The notes under the pieces were generated by a model that saw nothing but the letters and a program-made list of their open reading frames with translations, did not search any database and was not told where the DNA came from. Positions 12,801-24,235 of a DNA stretch of 64,000 nt are shown piece by piece; the first letter of the stretch is position 1; every line of letters starts with the position of its first letter. The position numbers and the translations under genes are program-made. The DNA comes from Climacium dendroides (Eukaryota; Streptophyta; Bryopsida; Hypnales; Climaciaceae), in the NCBI GenBank assembly GCA_950106755.1, contig OX467083.1:25911029-25975028 (forward strand), given 5' to 3'.

Positions 12801-13639
12801 GAGTCCGCGCAATTCACTTTTCTCATGGTCACATCCTTCCATCTCGCATGGATCCCCTCCAAATCAAACCTTCCGAAGAGGAATCGTAAACCAGGGATGA
12901 GATCTAGAATGTTGTGTGTCGCCAAGAGCTTCGTGTTTTCCGTCTCCAATCTCCTGAATTGCTGTGAATCGACACCAATTCCGCTGGAAGGACTGTGCTC
13001 TGAATGCTGGAAGGCTTTGTTAAACATCAACCTACAATTGATCCGCAGACTGAATTCACTAAGGATGGGTCGGATGTCAACAGGAATACTAGTGTTCTCT
13101 CCCATAACTGCCACCGTCCTTTGAATCTCCTCCATTCGTGTGCTCTTCTTCATCTCCAATCTCTGCGGCGTGAACAACTCAGTGTTACACATTTGACGCT
13201 TCTCCCGGACTTTGGAAGTGTACTCGCTGATGGCCAATGACACATCCTCTTCGCCGTAGTTCATGTACTTGGCAGGCGTGCACATGAAGTCGTGAATGGG
13301 TCGAGATGCGAAACTCATGTCACTGACTGAGAAAAGCTCCTTGACCATGAGGGAATCGGACACAATCACCACGCGCACGCTTCCGAAGAAGAGGCTCATG
13401 ATGTTTCCGTACTGATTCGCTAGCTGCGTGAAGACTTGGTGAGGATGGGATCCGCCGAGGAACAGGTTGCCAAACACTGGCCATGGAAACGGACCTGGTG
13501 GCAGCTTCTTCTTCTTTCCTGAAACTCCATACCCGAAGAGGAGCAGCAGGACCAGGCCGATGGAGAGCGCAATTCCGCAGGACAGAAGCTGGTCCTTGTT
13601 CCCCAAGCCGGACGTTATCTTCTCAAACACAATCTGCAT
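9865..13639 (-). CDS. Cytochrome P450, A-type (CYP71 clan), four exons
   Basis: ER-anchored haem-thiolate monooxygenase; the substrate cannot be told from sequence. Exons are 13639-12671, 11566-11396, 10761-10502 and 10087-9865, all with GT-AG introns (1104, 634 and 414 bp; phases 0, 0 and 2). Together they give 540 intact residues, a normal plant P450 length. Residues 18-39 form the membrane anchor, followed by a KKKK stop-transfer and the proline hinge LPPGPFPWPVFGN. The I-helix motif AGTDTT is at 328-333, ExxR (EVLR) at 385-388, PERF at 441-444 and the haem loop FGAGRRICPG at 462-471 with Cys469 as ligand; that loop is completed only by joining exons 3 and 4. The C-helix WxxxR motif is unusual: Arg is present in EYTSKVREKRQMC but Trp is replaced. 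The start is the first ATG of the frame, just before the anchor. No neighbouring pathway genes. The clan assignment is solid; the family number is not assigned. Confidence 0.93.
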
Positions 13640-14200
13640 CTTTTCAAAGCCGGCCTTGCTTTCACCAGCTAGTTGTCGATCGTCCCGTTTCGAGCTCTAC
13701 GAAAACAGGGGAATTAAACTTGCAGGGGAGTCATCGAAGACACAGAGAAGCTAAGCTGGTGCAAGTCCATGCAGCTCGCAAATGCATGACTGAAGATAGT
13801 TTCACGCGCTGACCACGAGTGCCTGCGTGACTGAAGATAGTTTCACTCGTGGTTTCAATATCCAAAATGGGGTCCACTGAATACTTGTTGAACAGGTGTT
13901 CTTCCCTCGTGACAACAAGAAAAATTTGGGGTGCCCGACAACATTCGGGTTAAGCTTAGAGCATCGCCACGGCTGCACTTCAAGTGACGCTATCCTCGCG
14001 TGTGAAAGCCCTGCACGAAGGCCACGGCAGGCGCGCCAAACGACAGGCCACGCCAGAATTTGGAGAGGGCACTCACAAATAGTGGGGTTTCAGTGCGCCT
14101 CGCTAAAAGGTTTGACTGTCCTTTTCAATCCATCTTCGAGGCACTGACAGTCCTTTCTACCCCATCGTCGAGGCACTAACCCCACCTGACTTCAAATAAC
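13640..14200 (-). promoter_or_regulatory. GC-rich upstream region of the P450 with short repeats
   Basis: The 5' flank of the P450 is richer in G, C and CpG than its surroundings. The block TGACTGAAGATAGTTTCAC occurs twice (13787 and 13828, 41 bp apart). ACCACGAGTG and CACTCGTGGT form a 10-bp inverted repeat near 13812 and 13845. Further out, a block CGAGGCACT(G/A)AC recurs near 14137 and 14171. These are candidates for promoter or leader elements; no clear TATA box could be assigned. Confidence 0.4.
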
Positions 14201-14354
14201 CTCACAAGTAATTTGAACCACAATTCATCCTTTACTCGTGTCGAAAAATTGAAATAGAAAATCATTTTCCAACTACAGTAAAGTTCCCTTTATTTGTGTG
14301 TTCAACTGGGAGATAAGCTTTTCAACTTTGATAAGTTTCAAGTGAGAAGTGAAT

Positions 14355-16580
14355 CTCACTATATACACACGGTGTGGTAGTAGGTAGAACAAACAATGTG
14401 GGATAAGTAGAATTAGAGTAAGTACGAGCTCAACACTCATAGTTAATTCAAAGTTTACTCTACTATGCCTACTTTTGAATTAACTATGAGTGTTGAGCTC
14501 CTACTTATTGTAGAAGGTTGTTGGACCCTACTTAGGAATTACCCAACTAGTATAAGTTCGTTCCAAGGAGGCCGATTAAATAGGATTTGACTCAAATATC
14601 ACACCTAGTAGGTCATTGCAACCAAGATTTGTAAAAGAAATTCTTTAACCACATGCAATTTGTTATCCTCACGGTAATTCTAATTATTAAATTTGCCACT
14701 CTACTCTTAAAGGCCACAAGGGTGAAGAATATCTCCCAAATTATTTATTATTCCCTTAATCTTTTAATTTATATCCTTCCTCTTTTTATATTTTTCCTTA
14801 TATCTTCTATCTCCAAATGGATCTTTTATTCTTTAAATTCTTTAATTCCTTTCTTCTGAATCAGCTTCCAGTCTTCCAACTCGGCATAGCAACTTGATAC
14901 AGCTACTTCCAAATTGGTTTGAGATCTTCACACAGGCTTCTTACCAGTCTTAATACATGTACAATTAAATACTTTAATTCCCAACTTGAACTAGATCTTC
15001 ACTAACTGATCTTTGTCTTCCAAATGGGAACCACAACCTCAGATCTCACCAACTTGGAATATTACATGATGCTCTCAACTTTATTACAAATTTGCCATTC
15101 TTACAATTTGATTTACTCAAAACACACTCCCACAATCAATATGAATTTCCCAACTTATTCTTCACTTGAACAAACAATCACCATACTATAATGACATACA
15201 CATCTAATTCGGTTCCGAAATCAACTCACACTAGTACTTATCCCATTAAGACTGAATCAAACTCTAAGACACATTCATAATTTCCAACTGGGATCTCACA
15301 ACATCCATCAACATCATTCAACTATTAACTCATGCACAAATTCACTTCATAATACAAATCATTTTTATTCAATTAACTTCCATTTCAGTACACCAATTCG
15401 GCAAGAAAATACTTTTCATTAAATTTCGAATTGGTGATCAAATCACCGTTTACAGATTGTTCACAATAAAGCACTTACCATATCACATGATATGCTACTT
15501 CATCAACTGAAAAATATTCCAATTAGGCTCAAACTGCTCAACTAAATATTACTATTTGGCTCACTGTTCAAACACACAAGCTACACAAGATTTGAATCTA
15601 AAATTCCTGCTAAAATTCCAAATTGTCATCTTTCAAGCACAACTTCCTAAACATCATCAATTAAACACACTCCACCAAGTTCACTCCAACTTGAATAAAA
15701 TCTTCACATAATATCCACTCCTACACACACACTCATCGCCATACACTAGCACACCAGCAATTCCAACTAGGATATAAACTCAAGCACATAATCACTCCGA
15801 TTAGGACATAGACAACAATCCAACTTGGATAATTCCAATCAAAATTCCCATCCATACATTGGCCTACATACATCCCAACTAGGACATAGACATAGACTCA
15901 CTTAACACACCGATTCGACCCTAGATCAACACAGACACAACTTCCAACTGGGAAATCACACACATGCACAACGGAACACACACACACAAGAAAAAGAAAT
16001 ACGCAGCACGAATTGGCTGGGATTCGCATTGGAAATTTACTCAACAATGGATAAAAGAAAATGAAAATCCAATTGGACTTAAGAGACAACTCCAAGACAG
16101 TTACCAACTCAGCGGAGACAGCCAACTGACATCAGCCACCCATTTGGATCCCATCCGGCTCACATTCATTGGTCACATTCCCAGAATGCCATCATCCAAT
16201 TCGGCTGACACGCTGACAACTTAGTCACCAACCACCTAATTGGAATCCTCAACATACTAAAAATACTTAAATGACCCGGGTTCCAACTTGGCAGAACTGA
16301 TCCCAAACCAATCGACTTAACCACATCCAACTGGCAAACATTCACAAACAACCATCGACAAGACACACTAAAAATGACAACTTAAAGCCACAACAACTAT
16401 ACAAAAACACCCAAATTGAACCATAACCCACAATTAGCCTCAAAAGGTCCTCACTTTACCCCAAAATGGCACAAAAATTTGACAGTATTTACATCCAAGT
16501 CGGTTATCTACACTTATTATAATTCTACTTATCCCACATTGTTTGTTCTACTTCCTACCACCCCATGTATATATAGTGAG
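14355..16580. mobile_element. Foldback MITE (about 217 bp) split by a solo LTR
   Basis: The left half (14355-14508) and right tip (16518-16580) are inverted copies. Each outer end reads CTCACTATATA, followed by GGTAG, GTAGAACAAACAATGTGGGA and TAAGTAGAATTA. Inside the left half, 14428-14457 and 14471-14501 form a nearly perfect stem (GAGCTCAACACTCATAGTTA). Removing the LTR at 14509-16512 and one copy of its CTTAT duplication leaves one continuous hairpin of roughly 217 bp. Related ends lie at about 16733-16757 and 39112-39165. It has no coding capacity and the superfamily is not determined. Confidence 0.8.
14509..16512. mobile_element. Solo LTR, copy A (2004 bp)
   Basis: Begins TGTAGAAGG and ends TTATCTACA, so it has TG...CA ends with a short terminal inverted repeat (TGTAGA/TCTACA). 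It is flanked by the exact 5-bp duplication CTTAT (14504-14508 and 16513-16517). No gag-pol sequence is present, which fits recombination between the two LTRs of a lost element. It shares ordered blocks with copy B at 25316-27269, for example AAGTTCGTTCC, GTCATTGCAAC, GCCACAAGGGT and the palindromic GGTGATCAAATCACC. The body carries about 25 degenerate CCAA-N-TTGG palindromes. Orientation is not certain. Confidence 0.88.
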
Positions 16581-16732
16581 TTTTTTTTACTTCCATAAAA
16601 ACTCACAATAAGTTGTGAGTACTTTTGAAACAATATGAGGTAATGCATAATGCACTGAAAATTAAATTTTGATAAATTTTATTCGAAAACCTTGAAACTC
16701 TTTGCATTTAATATCTATATAGCGCCGCAGCT

Positions 16733-16757
16733 TTGTTCTACCTCCTACCATGGGGCA
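16733..16757. repeat. Fragment of the foldback MITE end
   Basis: TTTGTTCTACCTCCTACCAT matches the terminal block of the MITE at 14355-16580, 150 bp away. No partner end was found, so this is a truncated copy. Confidence 0.5.
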
Positions 16758-18046
16758 GAGTAGGAACAAGGAAGCCTCACTCTCCAAATCCACACGCCAA
16801 GGTTGCACTTGGCGCCCTCCTTGGTGTGGCAGCCCGTGGCGATACTCTTAGACTTGACCCTTTAGCACCCAACTCATGTTCTCTGAAATTCAAACCCTTT
16901 GGAATTCATTTCATTTAAACTATCATCTAAAATGAGATTCACAAAAATTGACCATATTGATTGGTAGTGGAAAGAAGCTACATAGAAATGAATCAATGAT
17001 TTGACTATATTGTTCAAAGGATTATAACAAGTCAAGCAAAGGTAACCTTTCAAGTCAAAGAGGTCAGATTTTGTCCCTTGGGGCACTTAGGGGTTAAACT
17101 TAGATTTGGAAGTATTTACCTGTATGCTTTTTCCTTACTGGCGCATGAGTCAGAGTGAGACAAGTAGTAAAGTAAACCTACCTATGACAACAAGCAAAAT
17201 GAGTGGTTTGTAATGTTGCCATTCACCAAAAGAATTCAATTTTTCTTCCATACAAAGACAGATGTGAGAAATGAAGAAAGCAATTGAAATTTTATTTTTT
17301 GGACAAAGTATGAATTTATTATGAATTCTTGAAGTGTGTTGCCCACTTGGTCCAAAAGAATCTCTCAACTACCCCAAATCAACAAAAAGTGTTTTCATAA
17401 TGGTCATCACACCACCAAAAGTAGTCACAACATTTTCTAACATGGCTACAAGATTTCCAAATATAGCCATGACATGGAGGAATAAAAAAATAACTCTAGT
17501 TTTATGATAGTCTCCTATGAGAGTCACTGATAACTATATGACCATCTTCCAAGGTATTGATTATAGCCACAAATCAACATGTAGTCCTAACCCCATTTAT
17601 TTAAAAAAAAAAGTCTATCATGGGTAGATATAAGACTCTAATGGATAGTTTCCCAAGTGCTTGTTGCTGTCATAGGTGGTTGGTCTATAATAGGCACATT
17701 TACTTTAACTTATTTGTGTCATAATGGTTTGCACTAGCCCTTTTTTTATACTTTTTGAGAAAGTGCCAAGATGGCAATCACTTGTATTTCCTACATTCAT
17801 CCATCTTTTGGACCAAAAAATACTTTCCAATAATATTCATGCAATTTTCCATCCAAATTTGGCGACTTCATTTACATTTTTAATAGAAAAGAAAAAAATT
17901 TGAAGAAAAAAATTACTTTTTTCTAATAAAAAGTAGAAATTTATTTTGAAATAGTGCAATTTGGTCCCATGGTGCCAAAAAAAAAGCTAGTCTGCACTAA
18001 TAATGAATTATAGACTTGAATTTGTTCTCACACTAGTATCACCATA
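16758..18046. other. AT-rich spacer
   Basis: No gene recognised. GGGGCACTTAGGGGTTAAAC near 17079-17098 resembles the terminal inverted repeat of the 250-bp MITE at 50691-50940 and may be one end of a related, decayed copy. Confidence 0.45.
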
Positions 18047-18193
18047 AGGTAGGAGGCTCTCATAGTGCATATGCTCTAAATTCACCCACCTCTTCAAATG
18101 TACAATATTTGTACATGTAGCTTTTTTTTTAACCTTTAGCAATATACAAAAAGTGTACATATTAAGAAGTGCACAATTTCAGAGCCCTATGCC
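18047..18193 (+). mobile_element. MITE, GGTAGGAGGCTCT family, copy 1
   Basis: About 147 bp with imperfect inverted ends: AAGGTAGGAGGCTCT on the left and AGAGCCCTATGCC on the right. Inside lie CACCCACCTCTTCAAATGTAC and a paired AAGTGTACAT. The same arrangement recurs in the opposite orientation at 53407-53553, which supports a real family. No target duplication could be fixed. Confidence 0.65.
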
Positions 18194-18855
18194 ATTTCAA
18201 CTTCAAAATTTCATAATTAATTCTACAAAGCTCCAAAAAATTTGAAATGACTTGAATTAGATGCCAATTCCATTTGTCTTTCAAGCAAAATATACTAAAA
18301 AATATTTCAAGAAGCTTCACCTCCCCAAATTTCAGTTTTAGCTCTTAAATGGACAATTTATGGACCTCCTATCTTATCAAAAATCATCTTAGAGGTATCT
18401 ATTTCACGTAACTTAAGCATTTCAACCTATAGGATATGGGAAGTTCGTTGAGAAATTGAATTTGATGTGTGAAAATATAAGGATTAGGAAGAATGCGAAA
18501 TTTTTTTTTCCAATAATGGATATTTTATTCAATATAAATGTAGATTTTTCATTCAGACCCATTCCGACCCTATAGACTCATCTAATATGGTTAGCTTTGG
18601 CACTTTTCTATAAGCAAGGAGGGAAGAGAGATGAGTGGACAAGAAGATACAAACAAATAATCTTTTTCAATGAATAATGCATTCAATTATTGTTCACAAA
18701 TAATAGGTCATTCTATAAAGCCGTCATGGGCAAGCTATTGGAAATAGGTTTCTTTTAATTTGTAATGTTGACAACAATCATGGAAAACTTTGGTCTTTTT
18801 TATTTTTTTTAAAGGCAAATGAAGATTTTCAATTATGGTGGAACTGATTGAGCTA

Positions 18856-19357
18856 AGGTAGAACAACCTTACAACCCATTCAAGTCAAAAGACCCATTAC
18901 AAAATTATTCATTACAAGTTTTTTTCAATAAATGAGATTTAGATCACAATCATAAATCATTATCTTAGGTGACAATAATAGAGTAGTTAGTGACTACAAT
19001 AGAAACTTTTAGCTTTTGAGTCTAAATTCATTGCAGGAAGTGGTTTGTTTTTTTAGACTTTCATATTGTGGCCATGTCAGAAAATATTGTGATTGCTAAT
19101 TTAGGTGAATAAGATGAGCATTATAAATATAGTTTTTTTTTGTTTTGGAGTAGTCTAAAGACTATTTGGGGCCATAATGGGCAGAACACTTCAAAAATTC
19201 ATTCCTAATAAATTTGTATTTTATCAAAAAAATTTATAGAATTTCAATTGTTCTTACAATTTTTCACACTTGTCTTTGGGTGGGGAAAAAATTTGAAAAT
19301 TTCAACAATGGCATGAGGGCAAACTCCTAATTCTAACCATAATGGGGAGTTCTACCT
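18856..19357. mobile_element. MITE with TA target duplication, copy 1 (502 bp)
   Basis: Inverted ends AGGTAGAAC...CCCATT (left) and AATGGGGAGTTCTACCT (right), flanked by TA on both sides (18854-18855 and 19358-19359). A TA duplication is typical of Tc1/mariner-type transposition. The whole body aligns with a second copy at 19596-20057 in the same orientation. Non-coding. Confidence 0.75.
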
Positions 19358-19595
19358 TAACTCGTAAAGGACGAGCTGATCATTGTGGAAATCATCTGTT
19401 TCAATACCTTGTGAATTGCTAGTTTAAAAAAATGAAAAAACAATCATTAAAAGGCAAACTACTATAGAAGTCCTTCCTTTTTCCCACAAAATTTGGAAGA
19501 TAAATAGTTGCACTTCTATCCTAAATAGAGAGATTTTTTGTCATTCATCGAACCATTGTGGTCTACAATGTCCTTACTAGTTTAATGTTACAATA

Positions 19596-20057
19596 AGGTA
19601 AAACAGCCCATTGCGATCAAATGACCCATTATAGTCACCTAGGAAATGACCCATTGTGTGGGGTTTGTAGTATGTGAGATGTGAGCCACAATGCATGTCT
19701 TACAAAGCAATAATGGAGTGAACAGTGACCTCATTAGGAACCTCTGACTTTTTAGTGTGAAATTCATTGTAAAAATTGACTTTTTAGGCTTTTCATGATA
19801 TAAAATATTGAAACTCCATTAGGTAGTAAGATGAACATTATGGAATCAGATTTTGTTGGTTATAGGGTAGTCTATAGACTCTTTTGGGTTGAACTTTTCA
19901 AAAATTCCTAGCAAATTCATACTTTGTCAAAAAAAATATAATTTCAATTGCACTTGCTATTTCTCACACTTGTACTAATGTAGGAAAAAAATTGAAAAAT
20001 TTCAACAACAAAATGATGTCAAACTTCTCATTCTAACCACAATGGGCTAGTTTACCT
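19596..20057. mobile_element. MITE with TA target duplication, copy 2 (462 bp)
   Basis: Same family and orientation as 18856-19357. Ends are AGGTAAAACAGCCCATT and AATGGGCTAGTTTACCT, with TA at 19594-19595 and 20058-20059. Internal blocks such as GTAGTCTA(T/A)AGACT and TTCTAACCA(C/T)AATGGG are shared. Its own flanking duplication argues for independent insertion rather than local duplication. Confidence 0.75.
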
Positions 20058-20226
20058 TAAATAAACTCACCATTCATCAAGCAATTGGGTTGGTTAGCAT
20101 CGTTCGTTGGAAGTCTATGATACTATCGACAACATGTATATTGAACACACACACAACCATAATTGATGATACTTTTTTGTATATTGATGACTAAATCAAA
20201 AACATAAGGAGCATGGCATCAATATA

Positions 20227-20376
20227 CACTACTAGAAAATTTCGTATTTCTGTTGTTTTGGTCGCGTTGATCCGGTCAAAATCTGACAAAAATCTGTTGG
20301 TTTCAACAGATTTTTGTCAGATTTTGACCGGATCAACGCGACCAAAACAACAGAAAAATGAAATTTTCTAGTAGTG
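20227..20376. mobile_element. CACTA-type MITE forming a 150-bp hairpin
   Basis: Starts CACTACTAGAAAATTTC, ends GAAATTTTCTAGTAGTG, and is flanked by the 3-bp duplication ATA (20224-20226 and 20377-20379), as expected for the CACTA (EnSpm) superfamily. The two arms of about 73 bp differ at only about two positions, with a loop of about four bases, so the copy looks young. A transcript would fold into an almost perfect hairpin, a possible small-RNA source. An older relative is at 35259-35420. Confidence 0.9.
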
Positions 20377-21687
20377 ATAGTTGTGTACATGGCTCCAATA
20401 GAAGACACTAAGATAGGTGGCTCAAAATCCGCCCCTCTTCTTCAAACTGTCCTATAGGTAGCTATAGAATGGATGCAAGGTGATCCTTGAATGGACCTCT
20501 TTGGTCTATTAATGAATTCAAGAAAAATTGTTTTTTTATTACAAGAGCCAATCATGAATCATTGTCTAACGTTGAAATGCAGAATTTTAGCATTGAAAAC
20601 TAGGAACTCAACAAAATCCATATGACATGGTTTGGATTTCCAACACAGTTTAAACAACGTTGGAACGAAGTTTTCTTTTAATGTGAGCCACTTTTGGGCC
20701 TCAACGTCCTTTAAGGATTAAGCTTTTTGAATTCATGGAAATGTCTTTGGGAAAAATTTAGTTTGCTCGTTGGAAAGGAAGGCATTGCAATTTGTGCTCT
20801 TTTCTAAAAACTCAGTGAATATGATTGAAAGGCAATGTATAGCACAAATTCAATCTAATTACAACAAAAGAATTGCAAACAATGATCTCCAATAAAACCA
20901 TTATGAACTACACGAAATAGTGAAATTAGGTTGCCCTTGACTAATTTCTTGACAATTGACACTATATAAATAATTACTATTATTGAACACAAAAGCACTA
21001 CATTTGAATTAGTTGTTGATGTAATTGGAACTTATGAACCTTCATGTATACAGATGGAAGTATCTATAGAAATATTTGTTAACTTTGATAGCCTATAGAG
21101 TAACTTTCTTAAAATAAGGCAAACTAATTTTACTATTTTGTATAGATAATGGTAAGGAACTATGCCAATATAGTATATAATTAGATTCATATTGACTTGA
21201 GGAACAACAATACAATACCAATCCAATTATGTATTGTATTAGCATGATTTTCAACCATTGTAGGTCATATTCGTGGTGAGGAGGAAATTTGACAACTTGG
21301 CACACTAGTAGGGTGCCAATTGAGATATTCAACGTACGCACATGATTGTTTTTTTTGGCGGGTACCAATGTTTTTGCATAGGCGCCTAGGAAAACTGGCC
21401 ATGGCGGAGAAAAGCTCCACCAGCACCAATGTCACCCACACCCTACCCCATTTTGCCTTTGGTGGTGGGGTAGCAGAGAAAATTTTTTACTTTTTTTTAT
21501 AGCTTCTCCGCAATTTCCTAGTAGCTACAACTTCATTGTCTCCACTTTGTCTTTTTAGGCAAGTTAGCTTGAGTACTTATGGGATTTATTTTTGTTCTTT
21601 GGACGTTGTATGAGTGTTGAGGGTTTCATTTATGGTGCAATTCTTTGGGGTTTAGGGTTTTAAGCAAGGGTAGGGTTTGAAGGTACA

Positions 21688-22500
21688 ATGGAAGAAGAAG
21701 GTTTAGAAAGGTTGCTAGCCTTGAGTGGTCCCCAAGATTTGCAGGGCACTTCTTCTCAACCACCTCCTCTTTCTTCTATTCCCATAGGTCCCCCCCTACA
21801 AGAGTGTCATTGAAGCAACATTGTAGTCAAGTTTTTATTGTCACAATGCAAAGAGCATGTGGAGGCTTACAACTCTATCACGATGCGATAGCATCAGTGG
21901 ATGAGAATCTACAAGCTCCTAGTTGCATAATTCCTTCAAAAATCTAGTAGAAAAGTGAAAGCCGTGTTAGACAAGTGGGAGAAGTCGCGGAGCACGTACA
22001 ACAAAATGAAGAAGTTCCAAAATCAGATAGGCGACAACATTCAAGACGATGGTGCCAAATTTATTTGGTACAATACAATTGACAAAATTCTCAGCCTTAC
22101 TGCAAAGGGTAACGATGTGTCTGGTGGGATAGACCAAGATGTACTAGTGCTAGGGACGTTAATCGCACTAGTTGATCTTATGGAGAAGTATGATGGAGAA
22201 GATCAACCCTCTTCATTGGAGTCCCTCCCACGGTTTGTTTCAACTTCATTCATCGGCAACGGCCACAAAAGCACTAGAAGTAGCCCTCGAATACGTGTTG
22301 CAAATTTGGTGGATTGTTGCAGCAAAGGTACTTCTTTAAAACCAACTACTAAGAAGGCTAGGGTTGATAGAATTTTGATGCAAACTTTAGACAGATTAGT
22401 TGATTCCACTGCAAAGATCGAGAAGCTCAGAATTGAAGCTACTATGACCATGCACAAAGAGAACTTGGTAGACCGTCAAGAGAATAGAAATTGGAATTAG
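21688..22500 (+). pseudogene. Myb/SANT-like Harbinger accessory protein, broken
   Basis: An ATG at 21688 opens a short frame (MEEEGLERLLALSGPQDLQ) that stops near 21810. The conserved Myb/trihelix-like part continues in a different frame with two further stops (around 21890 and 21930). It then runs open from about 21955 to a TAG ending at 22500. Recognisable pieces are VLDKWEKSRSTYNKMKKFQN and FIWYNTIDKILSLTAKGN, the end of the DNA-binding domain, and a C-terminal helix with LVDSTAKIEKLRIEATM. In PIF/Harbinger elements this protein brings the transposase to the terminal repeats and the nucleus. Pairing with the transposase at 25234-28319 supports the call. A host gene derived from such a protein is unlikely given the frame damage. 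Confidence 0.7.
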
Positions 22501-22818
22501 AGTTCTTCCAATTGTAGTAGGCCAGTAGGAAGAGAATGGACTCTTTTTTTGTAGACATTGTGAAAAAAAATTGGATTAGGGTTGACATTGTTTCCTTCAT
22601 TTCGTATTGTACTTCACTCCCTCCATCACTGTAATTTGTTTTCATTAATATGCAATTAATCGCTTCTTTACCTTACATTGCGTAAATAGATCTTTTTTTC
22701 ACTTGCAATTTCATTTGGACTTTGGAGGCAATTAAAGTTGTAAAATGAATGGAAATGAGTGCAGTTTTGTTTTATTTTGCAGATTCATATTTTCATACTT
22801 GAAGTTATACAGTGCTTT

Positions 22819-22866
22819 GAAATTAATTTAACTTCCCATAATGAAATTAATTTAACTTCCCATAAT
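22819..22866. repeat. Perfect 24-bp tandem duplication
   Basis: The block GAAATTAATTTAACTTCCC plus ATAAT is present twice in a row without mismatches, so the duplication is recent. Confidence 0.85.
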
Positions 22867-24044
22867 AAGGATTCAACATCTGCTATCGATTATTTGCTTT
22901 GACTTTTGAATTGTTGGTTCCTTGTTCGAGCTTGTTCAAATATTGAGAATTGTCATTAATTAATTTAGGATTTTTCTTACATTTGTTTGTTCATTTCAGT
23001 AGTAACAAAGATGTTCTTTCAATCATTGCCAAGTCGTTTCATATTCCGATGAATTCTACAGAATTAGTAATTTATCTTCAAAGGTGAAATGTACTACTAA
23101 CTTAAATGTTTCATTCATTTCCGTTTTGAAAAGAGAATTTTACAAGTGGTCGATCTACCAAGAGCTTCTTGTTGCACGAATGGGATTTAGGATATTTGGT
23201 GATTGTCAAGTTTCTGTTCAAGATTTACCTTTTCTTCATCATAGCTGTTTTTTATAATTCAATCACAAGTGATCTCTCTATTCTTTGCAATTGTGTTTTG
23301 GTTTTTGATCAGTTGTAGATATAGAAAATTACATATTATTGAGCACTTGAAGTCGTCTTCAATTATATTTTAGGATGAATTTAGGTCAATTACATTTGAT
23401 ATTGGCAGATTGATCTAATATATATGCTAATTTGCTTCCAAACTCTTCTGTACATATGTGGCTATCTTTCATGTAAATTTAGAATCATTTTCTAACCATC
23501 CAGATCATGTGATGTGCCTTTTTTTTATAAATTGAATGTGTGAATCTTGTTCTATGTGAATTTTATTCATTTATCAAGTCAATGAGTATCATCTTATTTA
23601 TTCTATTTGACATTTGATAGTATACAAAATGAATTTTCATAATCTTCATTTCTAAGTTGCTTACTTGCTTACATACTTCTATTATGAATTTAGAATTTGC
23701 TTCAATCTTGCAAATGTGTACTAAACAAGAATAATATGAATGTATGAACCAAATGAATTTTCACAATTTATGATCTGATTTTGTCATGTAAAAGTGTAAA
23801 TTAAATTCAAAATCTAGATTTGGAATGCTATGGACTCTTAATCTACATTCAAATGTTGAACATTTCATTTGACTTTATACTATGCGTTTCTTTAATTTCA
23901 TTCAATCATATGTGATATTTAAAAGTCAATTTGAACCTTATTGGAATGTTCTTCACAATTTTTGTTTTTTTATTGGTAATTATGTTTTCAATTTATTTTT
24001 AGAATCAAGATTTTTTAATTTTATTTCTATAATTGTGTTGTAGT

Positions 24045-24235
24045 TTTGATATTAAATGTTATAGTGGTGCTCCAAATTTCAACATTAAATAATATATTGC
24101 ATATAGAATATGACAAAAGGAAATATTACATATCTATTATCATATTTTAATGTAGAATCTAGTATTTTCATCGAAAAGTTTTTTTGAATTTGAATTTTTT
24201 TGGCAATTTCTTTTTTGTTTAGTCCATTTAAAAAA
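24045..24235 (+). repeat. Dispersed ~230-bp repeat, copy 2
   Basis: Shares ATGTTATAGTGGTGCTCC and TTTCAACATT with copies near 9045 and 49985, then diverges more strongly and is more AT-rich. It is the most decayed of the three. Confidence 0.5.

Noticed and set aside
21300..21500. Possible left terminal repeat of the Harbinger element, with a partner near 28700-28800
   Set aside because: Both stretches are GC-rich and share short words, but I found no aligned inverted repeat or TWA duplication.
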